This document shows, in pieces, positions 8,418 through 16,436 of a stretch of 64,000 nucleotides of DNA. The stretch spans positions 1 to 64,000 of the forward strand of contig CAWJRN010000009.1 in the NCBI GenBank assembly GCA_963845265.1, written 5' to 3'. The stretch is from DYRB01 sp963845265. GTDB taxonomy: Bacteria; Pseudomonadota; Gammaproteobacteria; Chromatiales; Chromatiaceae. The notes below the pieces were generated by a model. The model saw nothing but the letters and a program-made list of their open reading frames with translations, had not been told where the DNA came from and ran no database searches. How positions within the stretch are numbered: position 1 is the stretch's first letter; the number at the start of each line of letters is the position of its first letter. A program made the position numbers and the translations under genes.

Positions 8418-9365
8418 ATGTGCGATACCTGCGGCTGCAACATCACCCCCGGCAACGAACACTTGATCGAAGGCGATGGCCCCTTGGCCCGCACCGCGGA
8501 CGGGCGCGCCGCGGTCAGCGTCTTGCAGGGATTGCTGCATGCCAATGACCATCAGGCGGCCCACAACCGGGCGCATTTCGATGGCCATGGGGTGCTGGCC
8601 ATCAACCTGATGTCCTCCCCTGGGGCGGGCAAGACCAGCCTGTTGGAGGCGACCATCGAGGCCCTGGGTGGGGAGTTCTCCATCGCCGTCGTCGAGGGCG
8701 ACCTGGAGACCGAGAACGACGCCAGGCGCATCCGCGCCAAAGGTGTCCCGGCCATCCAGATCGCCACCGGCACCGCCTGTCATCTGGACGCCCACATGGT
8801 CCACGATGCCCTGCACCAGATGCCGCTGGCCGGGATCGACCTGCTGTTTATCGAGAACGTCGGTAATCTGGTCTGCCCGGCCAGTTTCGACCTGGGTCAG
8901 CACCGCAATATCACCCTGCTGTCGGTCCCCGAGGGGGACGACAAGCCGGCCAAGTACCCGGTCATTTTTCGCGCCGCCGATCTGGTGCTGCTGACCAAGG
9001 CCGACCTGCTGCCGGTGTTGACCGAGTTCGACCCGGGGCGGGCCGAGCAATGCCTGCGCGACCTGGCCAGCGATGCCCCCTGGGTGGCGACCTCCGCCCG
9101 TGCGGGGGGCGACATCGACGCCTGGCTCGACTGGCTGCGGGCCGAGGTGGCCGCGCAGGGTGAGCGGAGGGCCCAGGGCCTGACCCAGAGGCCTAGGGTT
9201 CAGCCGGAGGGGGTGCAGCTGCATGCTGCCCATGATCACGACCATGCGCATGACCATGCCCAGGTCCGACGAGTCATGGTCATGGCCACAGCGATCACCG
9301 CCATGCGTAATCCGGGAGGCGTGACGCCCGGCCCCGCGGGCAAAGCCGGTCAACCCGAGAGTTGA
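8418..9365 (+). CDS. hypB: Hydrogenase/urease maturation GTPase HypB (C-terminal tail frameshifted)
   Basis: HypB GTPase, 315 residues as read. The N-terminus has the CxxCGC high-affinity nickel site (MCDTCGC). The GTPase domain has SSPGAGKTS (P-loop), EGDLET, the nickel/zinc region GTACHLDAHMV, IENVGNLVCPA and TKADL. The tail begins histidine-rich (HDHDHAHDHA, about 270-280) and then turns into unrelated sequence. Adding one base near 9261 gives HGPTSHGHGHSDHRHA and a stop at 9308-9310, so the natural end is probably 9310. His-rich tails store nickel in many HypB proteins. Confidence 0.93.
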   Translation: MCDTCGCNITPGNEHLIEGDGPLARTADGRAAVSVLQGLLHANDHQAAHNRAHFDGHGVLAINLMSSPGAGKTSLLEATIEALGGEFSIAVVEGDLETENDARRIRAKGVPAIQIATGTACHLDAHMVHDALHQMPLAGIDLLFIENVGNLVCPASFDLGQHRNITLLSVPEGDDKPAKYPVIFRAADLVLLTKADLLPVLTEFDPGRAEQCLRDLASDAPWVATSARAGGDIDAWLDWLRAEVAAQGERRAQGLTQRPRVQPEGVQLHAAHDHDHAHDHAQVRRVMVMATAITAMRNPGGVTPGPAGKAGQPES

Positions 9366-9517
9366 CCGTCCTCGTCGCGAATGGTAAGAATCTCGGCGCC
9401 CTTGGTGATCGTACCGAAGTGTGCGGATCGCATTGACCAGAGCTGCGCCCTGGGAGGGGGCTCTGGATCCCCTGACGTTTTAGACATATCACCGATAATG
9501 ATGGAGGACTTTCCCCC

Positions 9518-10024
9518 GTGCCACGCAAACTCAGCAAGACCCTGACCATCCTCGCCGCCGGCTCAGTCGTAGCTGGCGCTTTGTCCTATGTGCCGGTTGC
9601 CCAGGCCTTCGGCTTTGGCGACATGATGAATCCGAGCAAATGGATGGGCGGCAAGAATCGCGACCGCTACGACGACGACTACTACGATGGGCCTTACGGC
9701 GGCGGTCCCGGCTATGGTGGGCCTGGGTATGGCTATGGCGGTCCGGGCTACGGCTATGGTGGCCCGGGCTACGGTGGCCCGGGCTACGGTGCACCCGGCT
9801 ATGGCTATGGTGCCCCCGGTTATGGCTATGGTGCCCCTGCAGTCGCGCCTGCCCCGGCTGCGGCCCCGGCCGCTGCCCCTGCGCGCAGCAGCAGCGCCAG
9901 CGAGATCGAGGCCCTCAAGCGGCGTATCGACGAGTTGGAGTCCAGTCAGAGCCCGAGTACCCCGGCCCCGGCCTCCAACGATTGGCCGTCTGCCCCGGCC
10001 TTTCGGCCCATGAGCAAGTACTGA
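9518..10024 (+). CDS. Secreted Gly/Tyr/Pro-repeat protein, sulfur-globule-protein-like
   Basis: A 168-residue protein with a clear Sec signal (cleavage after VAQA, about 31). An Asp/Tyr-rich segment is followed by about ten repeats of the type GYGGP/GYGYGAP (residues 60-107), an Ala/Pro linker, and a short coiled-coil (SEIEALKRRIDELESS). Such Gly/Tyr repeats with a signal peptide are typical of sulfur globule envelope proteins of purple sulfur bacteria, which coat periplasmic sulfur globules. Assignment rests on composition and context, not a catalytic motif. The start is GTG behind GGAGG, with a possible -10 GATAAT near 9492. Confidence 0.65.
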   Translation: MPRKLSKTLTILAAGSVVAGALSYVPVAQAFGFGDMMNPSKWMGGKNRDRYDDDYYDGPYGGGPGYGGPGYGYGGPGYGYGGPGYGGPGYGAPGYGYGAPGYGYGAPAVAPAPAAAPAAAPARSSSASEIEALKRRIDELESSQSPSTPAPASNDWPSAPAFRPMSKY

Positions 10025-10077
10025 AATAGCGAGCAAGAGAAGATCGTCCGGCCATCTGGCCGGTGAGTAGTTCCTGG

Positions 10078-10103
10078 CCCCGCACTTGTGCGGGGTTTTT
10101 TTT
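10078..10103 (+). terminator. Rho-independent terminator after the Gly/Tyr-repeat gene
   Basis: A stem CCCCGCA/TGCGGGG with a 4-base loop is followed by eight T residues, located between two convergent genes. Confidence 0.9.
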
Positions 10104-10124
10104 GGGCAACGTCTGCGCTCGGCT

Positions 10125-11558
10125 TCAACCAAACAACCCATGCAGGTACCAGCCCCGCTGGCCTCGGCGGTCACGATAGATCCACAGGCGCTCGCCGCCG
10201 TTGGTGGTGGCGACGAAATAGTCCCGAGCCACCGAGAAGTCGTCCCACCAACCGGTCTCGATACGCTCGCGCTCCTCGCCCAGGTCCAGTGGGCCGTCGT
10301 ACCAGGGGCGCTGCCCGCGTAGTTCCAGGGGCCTGGGCTCTGACAACAGCCACAGGGGGCGGTCGGTGCGCCCGCGCCCCGGGCTGGGTTCGCCAGGCCT
10401 GCACCAGCGCCAGGAGCGCTCCGGGCGGTGGTCGGGCAGTGCCTGGAGCCCACGGACCGCTTGGTCCCCCAGGCGGGAGCGCAGGCGGTCGAGTAGCACC
10501 GGGTCTGGGATCAGGGCACTGGTCTGCTCCGGGAACAGGTCCAGGGGAGTGGGGCTTAGGGGGAGGATCTCCCCGGCGTCGAGGCCCAGGGTGCGCACCG
10601 GCGCGGGCAGGACCAGGCGTCCCAGGCGCTCACGCAGCAGATCCAGCCAGACCCCGGGGTCGCGCCCAGGGGCTGAGGCCCCCAGGGTGAAGGCGGTGGT
10701 GGGGCGGTCGGCGTGACCCAGGCGCAACTCCAGGCGCTGCACTCCGGCCTGGCTGCCGAGCAGATAGCCGCATAGCTCTTCGATCAGGCGCCGCCCGGCG
10801 AACACCAGGGCGCCGGCCTCGGGGACCTCGGCGGGGAGCTCCAGGGTGGCCGTAAAGTGCGGCGGTGGGACGAAGGTCGGGCGTGGGTCCGGTACCTCGC
10901 CGAGCAGGCGCCCCAGTTGTCGGACGTGCTCCTGGCCGAAGCGCTGGGTCAGCCCGGTGTGAGGCAGGCGCAGCAGGTCTGCCACCAGGCGCAGGCCCAT
11001 GGCCGCCAGGTCTGCACGCCCGCGCCGGTCGAAGCCCAGGGCCGTTACGGGCAGGGCGGCTAGGGCCGTGCGCAGAGCGGCGGGGTCCGGGACGATGCCG
11101 CCCTGACCCTGCCGGGCCAGGGTCAGGGCCCCACCTGGGGTGGGGGCCAGGCAGCAGGTGCAGCCGTAACCCAGGGTGACCACCCCGGCCTGTACCCGGG
11201 CGAGGATCGCCTCGGCCCCACCGAACAGGCGCAGGCTGGCCGCCACGTCCAGCACCAGGGAGCGGGGCGGGGCCAGGCTCACCCGCGGGGTGAAGCCGAT
11301 GCCCCAGGCGGCGAGTCGCTCCAGGGCGGCGCGTTCGGCCTGCGGGCGGCGTGGGAGCATGCGCAGGTCTGCGGCCAGGGCGAGCGCAGCCCCGGCCGAC
11401 AGCTCTGGCCCGATGCCGTGCTTTTGTGCCGCAGCGTTGCACAGCAGGACGCGCTCGGCACGCTGGTCCTGCCCGACCGCCAGGGGCAGGGGCGAGGTCA
11501 GGGACCCGGGGTAGACCTCCAGGGGCAAGGCGGGGAGGTGGATGGCGAGCCAGTGCAT
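10125..11558 (-). CDS. imuB: ImuB, Y-family polymerase-like SOS mutagenesis protein
   Basis: A 477-residue DinB/UmuC-superfamily protein (begins MHWLAIHLPALPLEV). It keeps the fold (thumb-like helix-hairpin segment MGLRLVADLLRLP) but lacks the paired catalytic acidic residues of active Y-family polymerases, as known for ImuB. ImuB works with ImuA and DnaE2/ImuC in error-prone translesion synthesis. The C-terminal part contains the ImuB-typical RPW-GPLDLGEERERIETGWWD region and an ending WYLHGLFG. It lies downstream of lexA and imuA on the same strand; no dnaE2 follows within the window. Confidence 0.92.
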   Translation of the reverse strand: MHWLAIHLPALPLEVYPGSLTSPLPLAVGQDQRAERVLLCNAAAQKHGIGPELSAGAALALAADLRMLPRRPQAERAALERLAAWGIGFTPRVSLAPPRSLVLDVAASLRLFGGAEAILARVQAGVVTLGYGCTCCLAPTPGGALTLARQGQGGIVPDPAALRTALAALPVTALGFDRRGRADLAAMGLRLVADLLRLPHTGLTQRFGQEHVRQLGRLLGEVPDPRPTFVPPPHFTATLELPAEVPEAGALVFAGRRLIEELCGYLLGSQAGVQRLELRLGHADRPTTAFTLGASAPGRDPGVWLDLLRERLGRLVLPAPVRTLGLDAGEILPLSPTPLDLFPEQTSALIPDPVLLDRLRSRLGDQAVRGLQALPDHRPERSWRWCRPGEPSPGRGRTDRPLWLLSEPRPLELRGQRPWYDGPLDLGEERERIETGWWDDFSVARDYFVATTNGGERLWIYRDRRGQRGWYLHGLFG

Positions 11559-11577
11559 CGGTGTGGAGGGGTGTTGA

Positions 11578-11845
11578 TCCGCAAATGAACGCTGTGTGCG
11601 TCGCTTCCATGCTCCGGGGTGTCTGTGAGCCTACATGGCCGTTACGTCTGGTGTGACGCTGTGGATAAGGCGTGTGCCTCGATGTCGCTGGTCTGGCGCC
11701 GGAGGGTCGGCACGCCGCATCCACCATCCTCGGTGTCGGCAGCAAAAGGTGGATGCGCTGCGCTTATCCACCCTACGGGCCGGAACCATGATCAACGCCT
11801 GATCAGCGCTTCCGCACTTTGCGTTCATTTGCGTTCATTTGCGGA
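11578..11845. repeat. Inserted element with inverted ends splitting imuA and imuB
   Basis: The 260 or so bases between imuB and imuA are bounded by the 15-base inverted pair TCCGCAAATGAACGC (11578-11592) and GCGTTCATTTGCGGA (11831-11845), with an extra direct copy of GCGTTCATTT at 11821. Inside lies a palindromic REP-like unit, GGTGGATGCGCTGCGCTTATCCACC (11748-11772), with a half-copy near 11711-11725. The right inverted repeat forms the last codons of imuA. It carries no gene and looks like a small non-autonomous repeat. Confidence 0.7.
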
Positions 11846-12487
11846 CCATCCTCTTTCCTCTTTGCCGATCCGGGCCTCCGGCCAGGCGAGCCGCAGGGTC
11901 CCGGCCGGGCGCCCACCGCGCTGCTTGAGGATTTCCACCTCCAGGTCCGTCGCCAGGGGACGGACCCGTAGGCGCAGGGCAGCCGGCGACGGGTTCTGAG
12001 CCGCCTCTGTGCCGCGAAACAGTAGGGCCAGGGCGTCCCCGCTCTGGGCCGCGAGTTGGAGCCGACGCAGGGTCGGCCCCCGCCAGGGGGTCTCGCGGCC
12101 CCAGATCAGCACCGCACTACAGGCCCCGGAGCGCAAGCCTTGCTCCGCCGCCCAGGCGGTCTCGGCGCCCGCCGTGACCACCGCCAGCCGGGCCAGGTCC
12201 AGGCCGAGGGCCGCCAGGGTCGGGGCGAAGGGGGGCAGGGGCGGGTCGATCAGGAGCAGCCAGCGCGGCCTGTGGCTGAGCCGGATCAGGGCCGGGAGGA
12301 CCAGGCCGAGGGCGCCCTCGGGCCGGGCATCGAGGACCTCACTGAGGCTCGCCGGCGGCCAGCCACCCCAGGGCAGGGCCGCGTCCAGGGCGGTGTAGCC
12401 GGTGGATACTCCGGTGGGGTTGGCGGCAGGGACCGCACGGCCGCGCCACAGATCCGCTCGCCCGGTGAGGAGTTGCTCCAGGTGCAT
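11825..12487 (-). CDS. imuA: ImuA, SOS-associated RecA-like protein
   Basis: A 220-residue ImuA-family protein (SulA/RecA-like fold without a full Walker A). Family features include VSTGYTALDAALPWGGWPPASLSEVL, ALGLVLPALIRLS and WLLLIDPP. ImuA binds and inhibits RecA filaments and partners ImuB in the mutasome. The last residues (WSANERK) are encoded by the inverted-repeat end of the neighbouring element, so the natural C-terminus may have been altered by the insertion. It lies 16 bases downstream of lexA in the same SOS operon. Confidence 0.88.
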   Translation of the reverse strand: MHLEQLLTGRADLWRGRAVPAANPTGVSTGYTALDAALPWGGWPPASLSEVLDARPEGALGLVLPALIRLSHRPRWLLLIDPPLPPFAPTLAALGLDLARLAVVTAGAETAWAAEQGLRSGACSAVLIWGRETPWRGPTLRRLQLAAQSGDALALLFRGTEAAQNPSPAALRLRVRPLATDLEVEILKQRGGRPAGTLRLAWPEARIGKEERGWSANERK

Positions 12488-12503
12488 GGTCTCTGGCCCG
12501 CCG

Positions 12504-13142
12504 CTAGGCCCTTAGGCGCCCAGCCAAGCCAAGGCGCAGCACCCCGACGGCGCGCCCCTCAATGGTCAGGGACTGGACCCGCAGGTCCACACGGATGGGG
12601 GCGAAGGCGGGGTTCTCGGCCACCAGATCCACCCTGTGGGTCCAGTTGGCGTGACGGCGCAGGCGTTTGACCGTGACCTCGTCGTCCAGGCGCGCCACTA
12701 CGATCTGGCCATCCGTGGCCTCCTGGCTGCTGTGGACTGCCAGCAGGTCGCCGTCGAGGATGCCGGCGTCGCGCATGCTGCTGCCGCGCACCCGCAGCAG
12801 ATAGTCGGCGCGGGGGCGGAACAGGTCGGCAGCGATGCGGTAGTGGTCCTCGATGTGCTCCTGGGCCAGGATGGGGCTGCCGGCGGCGACCTGACCCACC
12901 ACCGGGATCTGCTCGTCCCCTGGCCCGTCCCCCAGCAGGCGGATGCCCCGGGAGGCGCCGGCTTGCAGCTCGATGGCACCGCGTCGGGCCAGGGCGCGCA
13001 GGTGGTCCTCGGCGGCATTGGCCGAACGAAAACCGAAGGCGGCAGCGATCTCCGCTCGTGTGGGCGGAAAGCCGGTGTCGCGGATGTGGCTGCGGATCAG
13101 TTCCAGGATCTGATGCTGGCGGGCGGTGAGGTCGTGGGGCAT
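12504..13142 (-). CDS. lexA: LexA SOS repressor
   Basis: A 212-residue LexA. The N-terminal winged helix (LTARQHQILELIRSHIRDTG) binds SOS boxes. The self-cleavage site is the A-G pair in VGQVAAGSPI. The catalytic Ser is in RVRGSSMRDAG and the Lys in DEVTVKRL. DNA damage activates RecA, which triggers cleavage and derepression. It is the first gene of lexA-imuA-imuB. This arrangement is known from many proteobacteria as a second, mutagenesis-dedicated lexA operon. An overlapping LexA box makes it autoregulated. Confidence 0.96.
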   Translation of the reverse strand: MPHDLTARQHQILELIRSHIRDTGFPPTRAEIAAAFGFRSANAAEDHLRALARRGAIELQAGASRGIRLLGDGPGDEQIPVVGQVAAGSPILAQEHIEDHYRIAADLFRPRADYLLRVRGSSMRDAGILDGDLLAVHSSQEATDGQIVVARLDDEVTVKRLRRHANWTHRVDLVAENPAFAPIRVDLRVQSLTIEGRAVGVLRLGLAGRLRA

Positions 13143-13172
13143 GAGGTGTGCCGCTGGGGTGGCTGAGTTTGA

Positions 13173-13188
13173 CTGTAATTATATCCAG
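13173..13188 (-). promoter_or_regulatory. LexA operator (SOS box) upstream of lexA
   Basis: CTGTAATTATATCCAG matches the CTGT-N8-ACAG consensus with one mismatch and an AT-rich core. It lies 31 bases upstream of the lexA start, in the correct place for autoregulation of the lexA-imuA-imuB operon. Confidence 0.85.
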
Positions 13189-13304
13189 TGATTCTGGACC
13201 CGCAATGCCGAGACTGGAGATGCTTGATTTGGCGTGCCTGCACCCAAGGCGCAGCGCTCCCATGACTTGGCAGGCTCGATCATGCTGATATGCTGTGTCG
13301 AACC

Positions 13305-13964
13305 ATGAACAAGACCAAGCGCACCGCCATCTTCGAGCGCCTGCGGGCCGCCAATCCAGCGCCGACCACGGAGCTTGATTACAGCAGCCCGTTCGAGCTC
13401 CTTGTCGCTGTGATCCTCTCTGCCCAGGCGACAGACAAGGGGGTGAACAAGGCAACGGCGCGCCTGTTCCCACTGGCCAATACCCCTGGCGGCATCCTTG
13501 CCCTGGGCGAGGACGGACTGCGCGAACAGATTCGCACCATCGGGCTGTTCAACACCAAGGCCAGGAACATCCTGGCCACCTGTCGCCTGTTGGTGGATCT
13601 GCACCAGGGTGAGGTCCCGCGGCGCCGCGAGGAGCTGGAGGCCCTGCCCGGGGTTGGGCGCAAGACGGCGAACGTGGTCCTCAATACCGCCTTTGGGGAG
13701 GCGACCATGGCGGTGGATACCCATATCTTTCGGGTCGCCAATCGCACCCGCCTGGCCCCGGGCAATACCCCGCTGGCTGTGGAGCATGCGCTGATCAAGT
13801 GGGTGCCCAAGGCCTTTCAACGCGACGCCCACCACTGGTTGATCCTCCACGGGCGCTATGTGTGCACGGCGCGCAGTCCGCGCTGTCCGGGGTGCTCGAT
13901 CCACGACCTGTGCGAGTACCCGGACAAGACGCCGGGGTCGCCCGACGCAGCGGCGGCAGGCTGA
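13305..13964 (+). CDS. nth: Endonuclease III (Nth) DNA glycosylase/AP lyase
   Basis: A 219-residue base-excision repair enzyme acting on oxidised pyrimidines. The helix-hairpin-helix is LPGVGRKTANVVL with the catalytic Lys in GVGRKTA, followed by the catalytic Asp in AVDTHIFR. The C-terminal 4Fe-4S ligands follow C-X6-C-X2-C-X5-C (CTARSPRCPGCSIHDLC). ATG 13305 (MNKTKRTAIF) is preferred to the upstream in-frame ATG at 13290, matching the family N-terminus. Divergent from lexA. Confidence 0.96.
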   Translation: MNKTKRTAIFERLRAANPAPTTELDYSSPFELLVAVILSAQATDKGVNKATARLFPLANTPGGILALGEDGLREQIRTIGLFNTKARNILATCRLLVDLHQGEVPRRREELEALPGVGRKTANVVLNTAFGEATMAVDTHIFRVANRTRLAPGNTPLAVEHALIKWVPKAFQRDAHHWLILHGRYVCTARSPRCPGCSIHDLCEYPDKTPGSPDAAAAG

Positions 13965-14182
13965 CTCGTCGGCCCCAGCCATGGGGACGTCACCCCGCGC
14001 GTATCGCGTCGGTGAAACGATTTTCCGTGTTGCGGGGTCTTACCCGTCGATGACCATCCGCGCAATCCCGCTTTGCGGTCTTGTCCAGATGTGTTACCAA
14101 TATCCTTTCCTAGTGCAGTGGTCGGATATGCTGGCCGTTGCCGGGTTACCCTTCTGATCGATATCTATTCCGGAGAAGACTT

Positions 14183-14545
14183 ATGTCCAAGACCATGATC
14201 AAGCCCGTCGCCGCCGCCGTTGGTTTCGCCCTGGCCGGCAGTCTGTCCGTTGCCAACCTGGCCAACGCGGCGGAAAACCCCTTTGGCACCAATCAGCTCA
14301 GCCAAGGCTACCTGCAACTCGCCGATGCCAAAATGGGCGAGGGCAAGTGTGGAGAGGGCAAGTGTGGTGGCGCCATGAAGGCCGAGGCTAAATCCGGCGG
14401 TGAGAAGATGGGAGAGGGCAAGTGCGGCGGCGAGAAGATGGGCGAGGGTAAATGCGGCGGTGAGAAGATGGGCGAGGGCAAGTGCGGTGGCGAGAAGATG
14501 GGCGAGGGCAAGTGCGGCGAGGGCAAGTGCGGTGGGGCCAAGTAG
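14183..14545 (+). CDS. hvfA: Bufferin/HvfA-family RiPP precursor with seven EGKCG motifs
   Basis: A 120-residue precursor with a Sec signal (MSKTMIKPVAAAVGFALAGS, cleavage near ANA-AEN). The mature part has seven cysteines, every one inside an EGKCG motif, within near-identical 30-base tandem units encoding GEKMGEGKCG (14398-14500). Bufferins (HvfA-type) are copper- or metal-binding peptides whose EGKCG cysteines are converted to thiooxazole-type rings by an MNIO enzyme. The next two genes encode the expected enzyme and partner. Ribosome site CGGAGAAG precedes ATG 14183. Confidence 0.92.
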   Translation: MSKTMIKPVAAAVGFALAGSLSVANLANAAENPFGTNQLSQGYLQLADAKMGEGKCGEGKCGGAMKAEAKSGGEKMGEGKCGGEKMGEGKCGGEKMGEGKCGGEKMGEGKCGEGKCGGAK

Positions 14546-14568
14546 GCGGTGCTCCTGAGGGCTTGGTC

Positions 14569-15423
14569 GTGAGCCCCCGTCGATTTCCCATTCATGGTGC
14601 CGGTCTCGGCCTGCGGCGGTCCTTCATGGACGCCGTGGCCGAGCGGCCTCCGGCTCAGGTCGGGTTCTATGAGGTCGCACCGGAAAACTGGATGGGCATC
14701 GGCGGGCGGCTCGGCCGGCAGTTTCGTGGCCTGACCGAACGCCAACCCTTCGTCTGTCATGGCCTGTCCCTGTCCATAGGCTCTCCTGCGCCACTGGACG
14801 AGGCCTTCGTCGGGCGCCTCAAGGGCTTCCTCGATACCCACGGGATTCGTGCCTACTCGGAGCACCTCAGCTACTGTTCCGACGACGGCCACCTCTACGA
14901 CCTGCTGCCCATCCCATTCACCGAGGAGGCGGTGCACCACGTCGCAGCCCGTGTGCGTCGGGTGCAGGATATCCTGGAGCGGCGTATCGCCCTGGAAAAC
15001 GTCTCCTATTATGCCGCCCCCGGCCAGGAGATGACCGAGATCGCCTTCCTCAACGCCGTGCTGGAAGAGGCCGATTGCGACCTCCTGCTGGACGTCAACA
15101 ACATCTATGTGAATGCCATCAACCATCGCTATGACGCGGTGGAATTCCTTGCGGATCTACCCGCCGAGCGCATCCTCTATGCCCACATCGCCGGGCACTA
15201 TGAAGAGGCCCCGGACCTGCGCGTGGATACCCACGGGGCCGATGTGATCGACCCGGTCTGGAGTCTGCTGGCGGAGGCTTATGCCCGCTTCGGGGTCTTC
15301 CCGACCCTCTTGGAGCGCGATTTCAATATCCCCGGATTGGATGGCCTGATGGGGGAGGTCGACACCATCGTCCGGCTTCAGGCCGAGGCCACACCTGCCA
15401 ACCGGCGCCTGGCCCATGGTTGA
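14569..15423 (+). CDS. hvfB: MNIO-family (DUF692) multinuclear iron RiPP-modifying oxidase
   Basis: A 284-residue TIM-barrel enzyme of the DUF692/MNIO family. Diagnostic segments are GAGLGLRRSFMDAV, EVAPENWM, FVCHGLSLSIG, AYSEHLSYC, LENVSYYA, LLLDVNNIYVN, HIAGHYEEA, and a C-terminal LERDFNIPG, which supply the His/Asp/Glu iron ligands. It should install oxazolone/thioamide or thiooxazole modifications on the HvfA cysteines. GTG at 14569 is chosen as start (GAGGG ribosome site, 23 bases after hvfA). The longer ATG start would lie inside hvfA. It overlaps hvfC by 8 bases. Confidence 0.92.
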   Translation: MSPRRFPIHGAGLGLRRSFMDAVAERPPAQVGFYEVAPENWMGIGGRLGRQFRGLTERQPFVCHGLSLSIGSPAPLDEAFVGRLKGFLDTHGIRAYSEHLSYCSDDGHLYDLLPIPFTEEAVHHVAARVRRVQDILERRIALENVSYYAAPGQEMTEIAFLNAVLEEADCDLLLDVNNIYVNAINHRYDAVEFLADLPAERILYAHIAGHYEEAPDLRVDTHGADVIDPVWSLLAEAYARFGVFPTLLERDFNIPGLDGLMGEVDTIVRLQAEATPANRRLAHG

Positions 15424-16195
15424 GCAGGCGGCTGGCGCCGAACAGCCTTTCGTGGCCGTGCAGCGGGCCTTTGCTGCGCACATCCGCGACCCGCAGGGGC
15501 AACCCTGTCCGGCGGACGTCGAGGCGCGGCGCATGGTCATCTATCGGGATCTGGTGTTCAACAACGTCGCCTCCCTGCTGGCCACCAACTTTCCGGTGAT
15601 CCGGCAGATCTTGGGCGACGACCACTGGGCCGATTTGGTGCGCGGATTCTTCGTCCAGCATCGCTGTGCCACACCGCTGTTTCACGAATTGCCGCAGGAG
15701 TTCCTGGCCTACCTACAGGACGCTCGCGCCGGCGAGTCGCGGGACCCTCCCTTCCTGTTGGAGTTGGCCCACTATGAGTGGGTCGAATTGGCCCTGGATG
15801 TCGCCGAGGAGGCGTCCGACCCGGCCCCTACCGACCCCAATGGTGACCTGCTGGCCGGCGCCCCGGAGGTCTCGCCCCTGGCCTGGAACCTGAGCTACCG
15901 CTTTCCCGTCCATCGCATCGGCCCCGGGTACTTGCCCGAGGCGCCGCCGGCCGAACCGACGCGTTTGGTCGTCTACCGTGATCGTCAGGGGCAGGTGGGC
16001 TTCATGGAGGTCAATGCGGTGACCCAGAGGCTCTTGCAACTGCTGCAAGAAAACCCCGGCATCACCGGTCTGGAAGCCTTGACGCGCATTGCCACTGAGC
16101 TCTGCCACCCGCAACCCGAGCAGGTCATTGCCGCCGGGCGCCAACTGCTGACCGATTTGCGCGGTCGCGACATCCTGCTTGGAACCAGGCGCTGA
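15416..16195 (+). CDS. hvfC: DUF2063-family MNIO partner protein HvfC
   Basis: A 259-residue protein. The N-terminal DUF2063 domain (VAVQRAFAAHIRDP; RRMVIYRDLVFNNVASLLA; NFPVIRQILGDDHW) recruits the precursor to the MNIO enzyme in related systems. The C-terminal half (LVVYRDRQGQVGFMEVNAV; RLLQLLQENPG) is a second domain common in HvfC proteins. Overlap with hvfB indicates translational coupling and complex formation. Confidence 0.9.
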   Translation: MVEQAAGAEQPFVAVQRAFAAHIRDPQGQPCPADVEARRMVIYRDLVFNNVASLLATNFPVIRQILGDDHWADLVRGFFVQHRCATPLFHELPQEFLAYLQDARAGESRDPPFLLELAHYEWVELALDVAEEASDPAPTDPNGDLLAGAPEVSPLAWNLSYRFPVHRIGPGYLPEAPPAEPTRLVVYRDRQGQVGFMEVNAVTQRLLQLLQENPGITGLEALTRIATELCHPQPEQVIAAGRQLLTDLRGRDILLGTRR

Positions 16196-16243
16196 GTTGG
16201 CTGTCCCTTTGGCCCTGGTGCTCACCTTGCCTCTGGAGTCGCC

Positions 16244-16357
16244 ATGATGCGTCTGCTCAACAAATTGCAAGATATCCTCGACGCCCAGCGCTCGGCGCAC
16301 GCGGCCCTGATGCCTGGCCGCCGCTGCGCGTTGGATGGCTCCCGGGCCCTTGCCTGA
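16244..16357 (+). pseudogene. Truncated DoxX-family (HvfX-like) gene remnant
   Basis: An open frame of 37 codons begins MMRLLNKLQDILDAQRS, which resembles the N-terminus of the DoxX-type membrane proteins that normally close bufferin operons. It then diverges (AALMPGRRCALDGSR) and stops. The four-helix membrane part is absent. The position directly after hvfC is exactly where the full gene is expected. Confidence 0.55.
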
Positions 16358-16436
16358 CAGTGCTGTTACACTCGTCCCAGGCACACCAGCCAGGCCGTCC
16401 CCGCCCGGGGGCGGAGTCAACCGGAGGAAAGTCAGC

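Noticed and set aside
9353..9436. 28-codon minus-strand frame (SAHFGTITKGAEILTIRDED)
   Set aside because: It looks protein-like but is too short, overlaps the hypB tail, and no family is recognised.
14398..14545. Tandem repeats considered as a CRISPR array
   Set aside because: The units are directly adjacent 30-base coding repeats without spacers, inside the bufferin gene. No CRISPR array is visible anywhere in the window.
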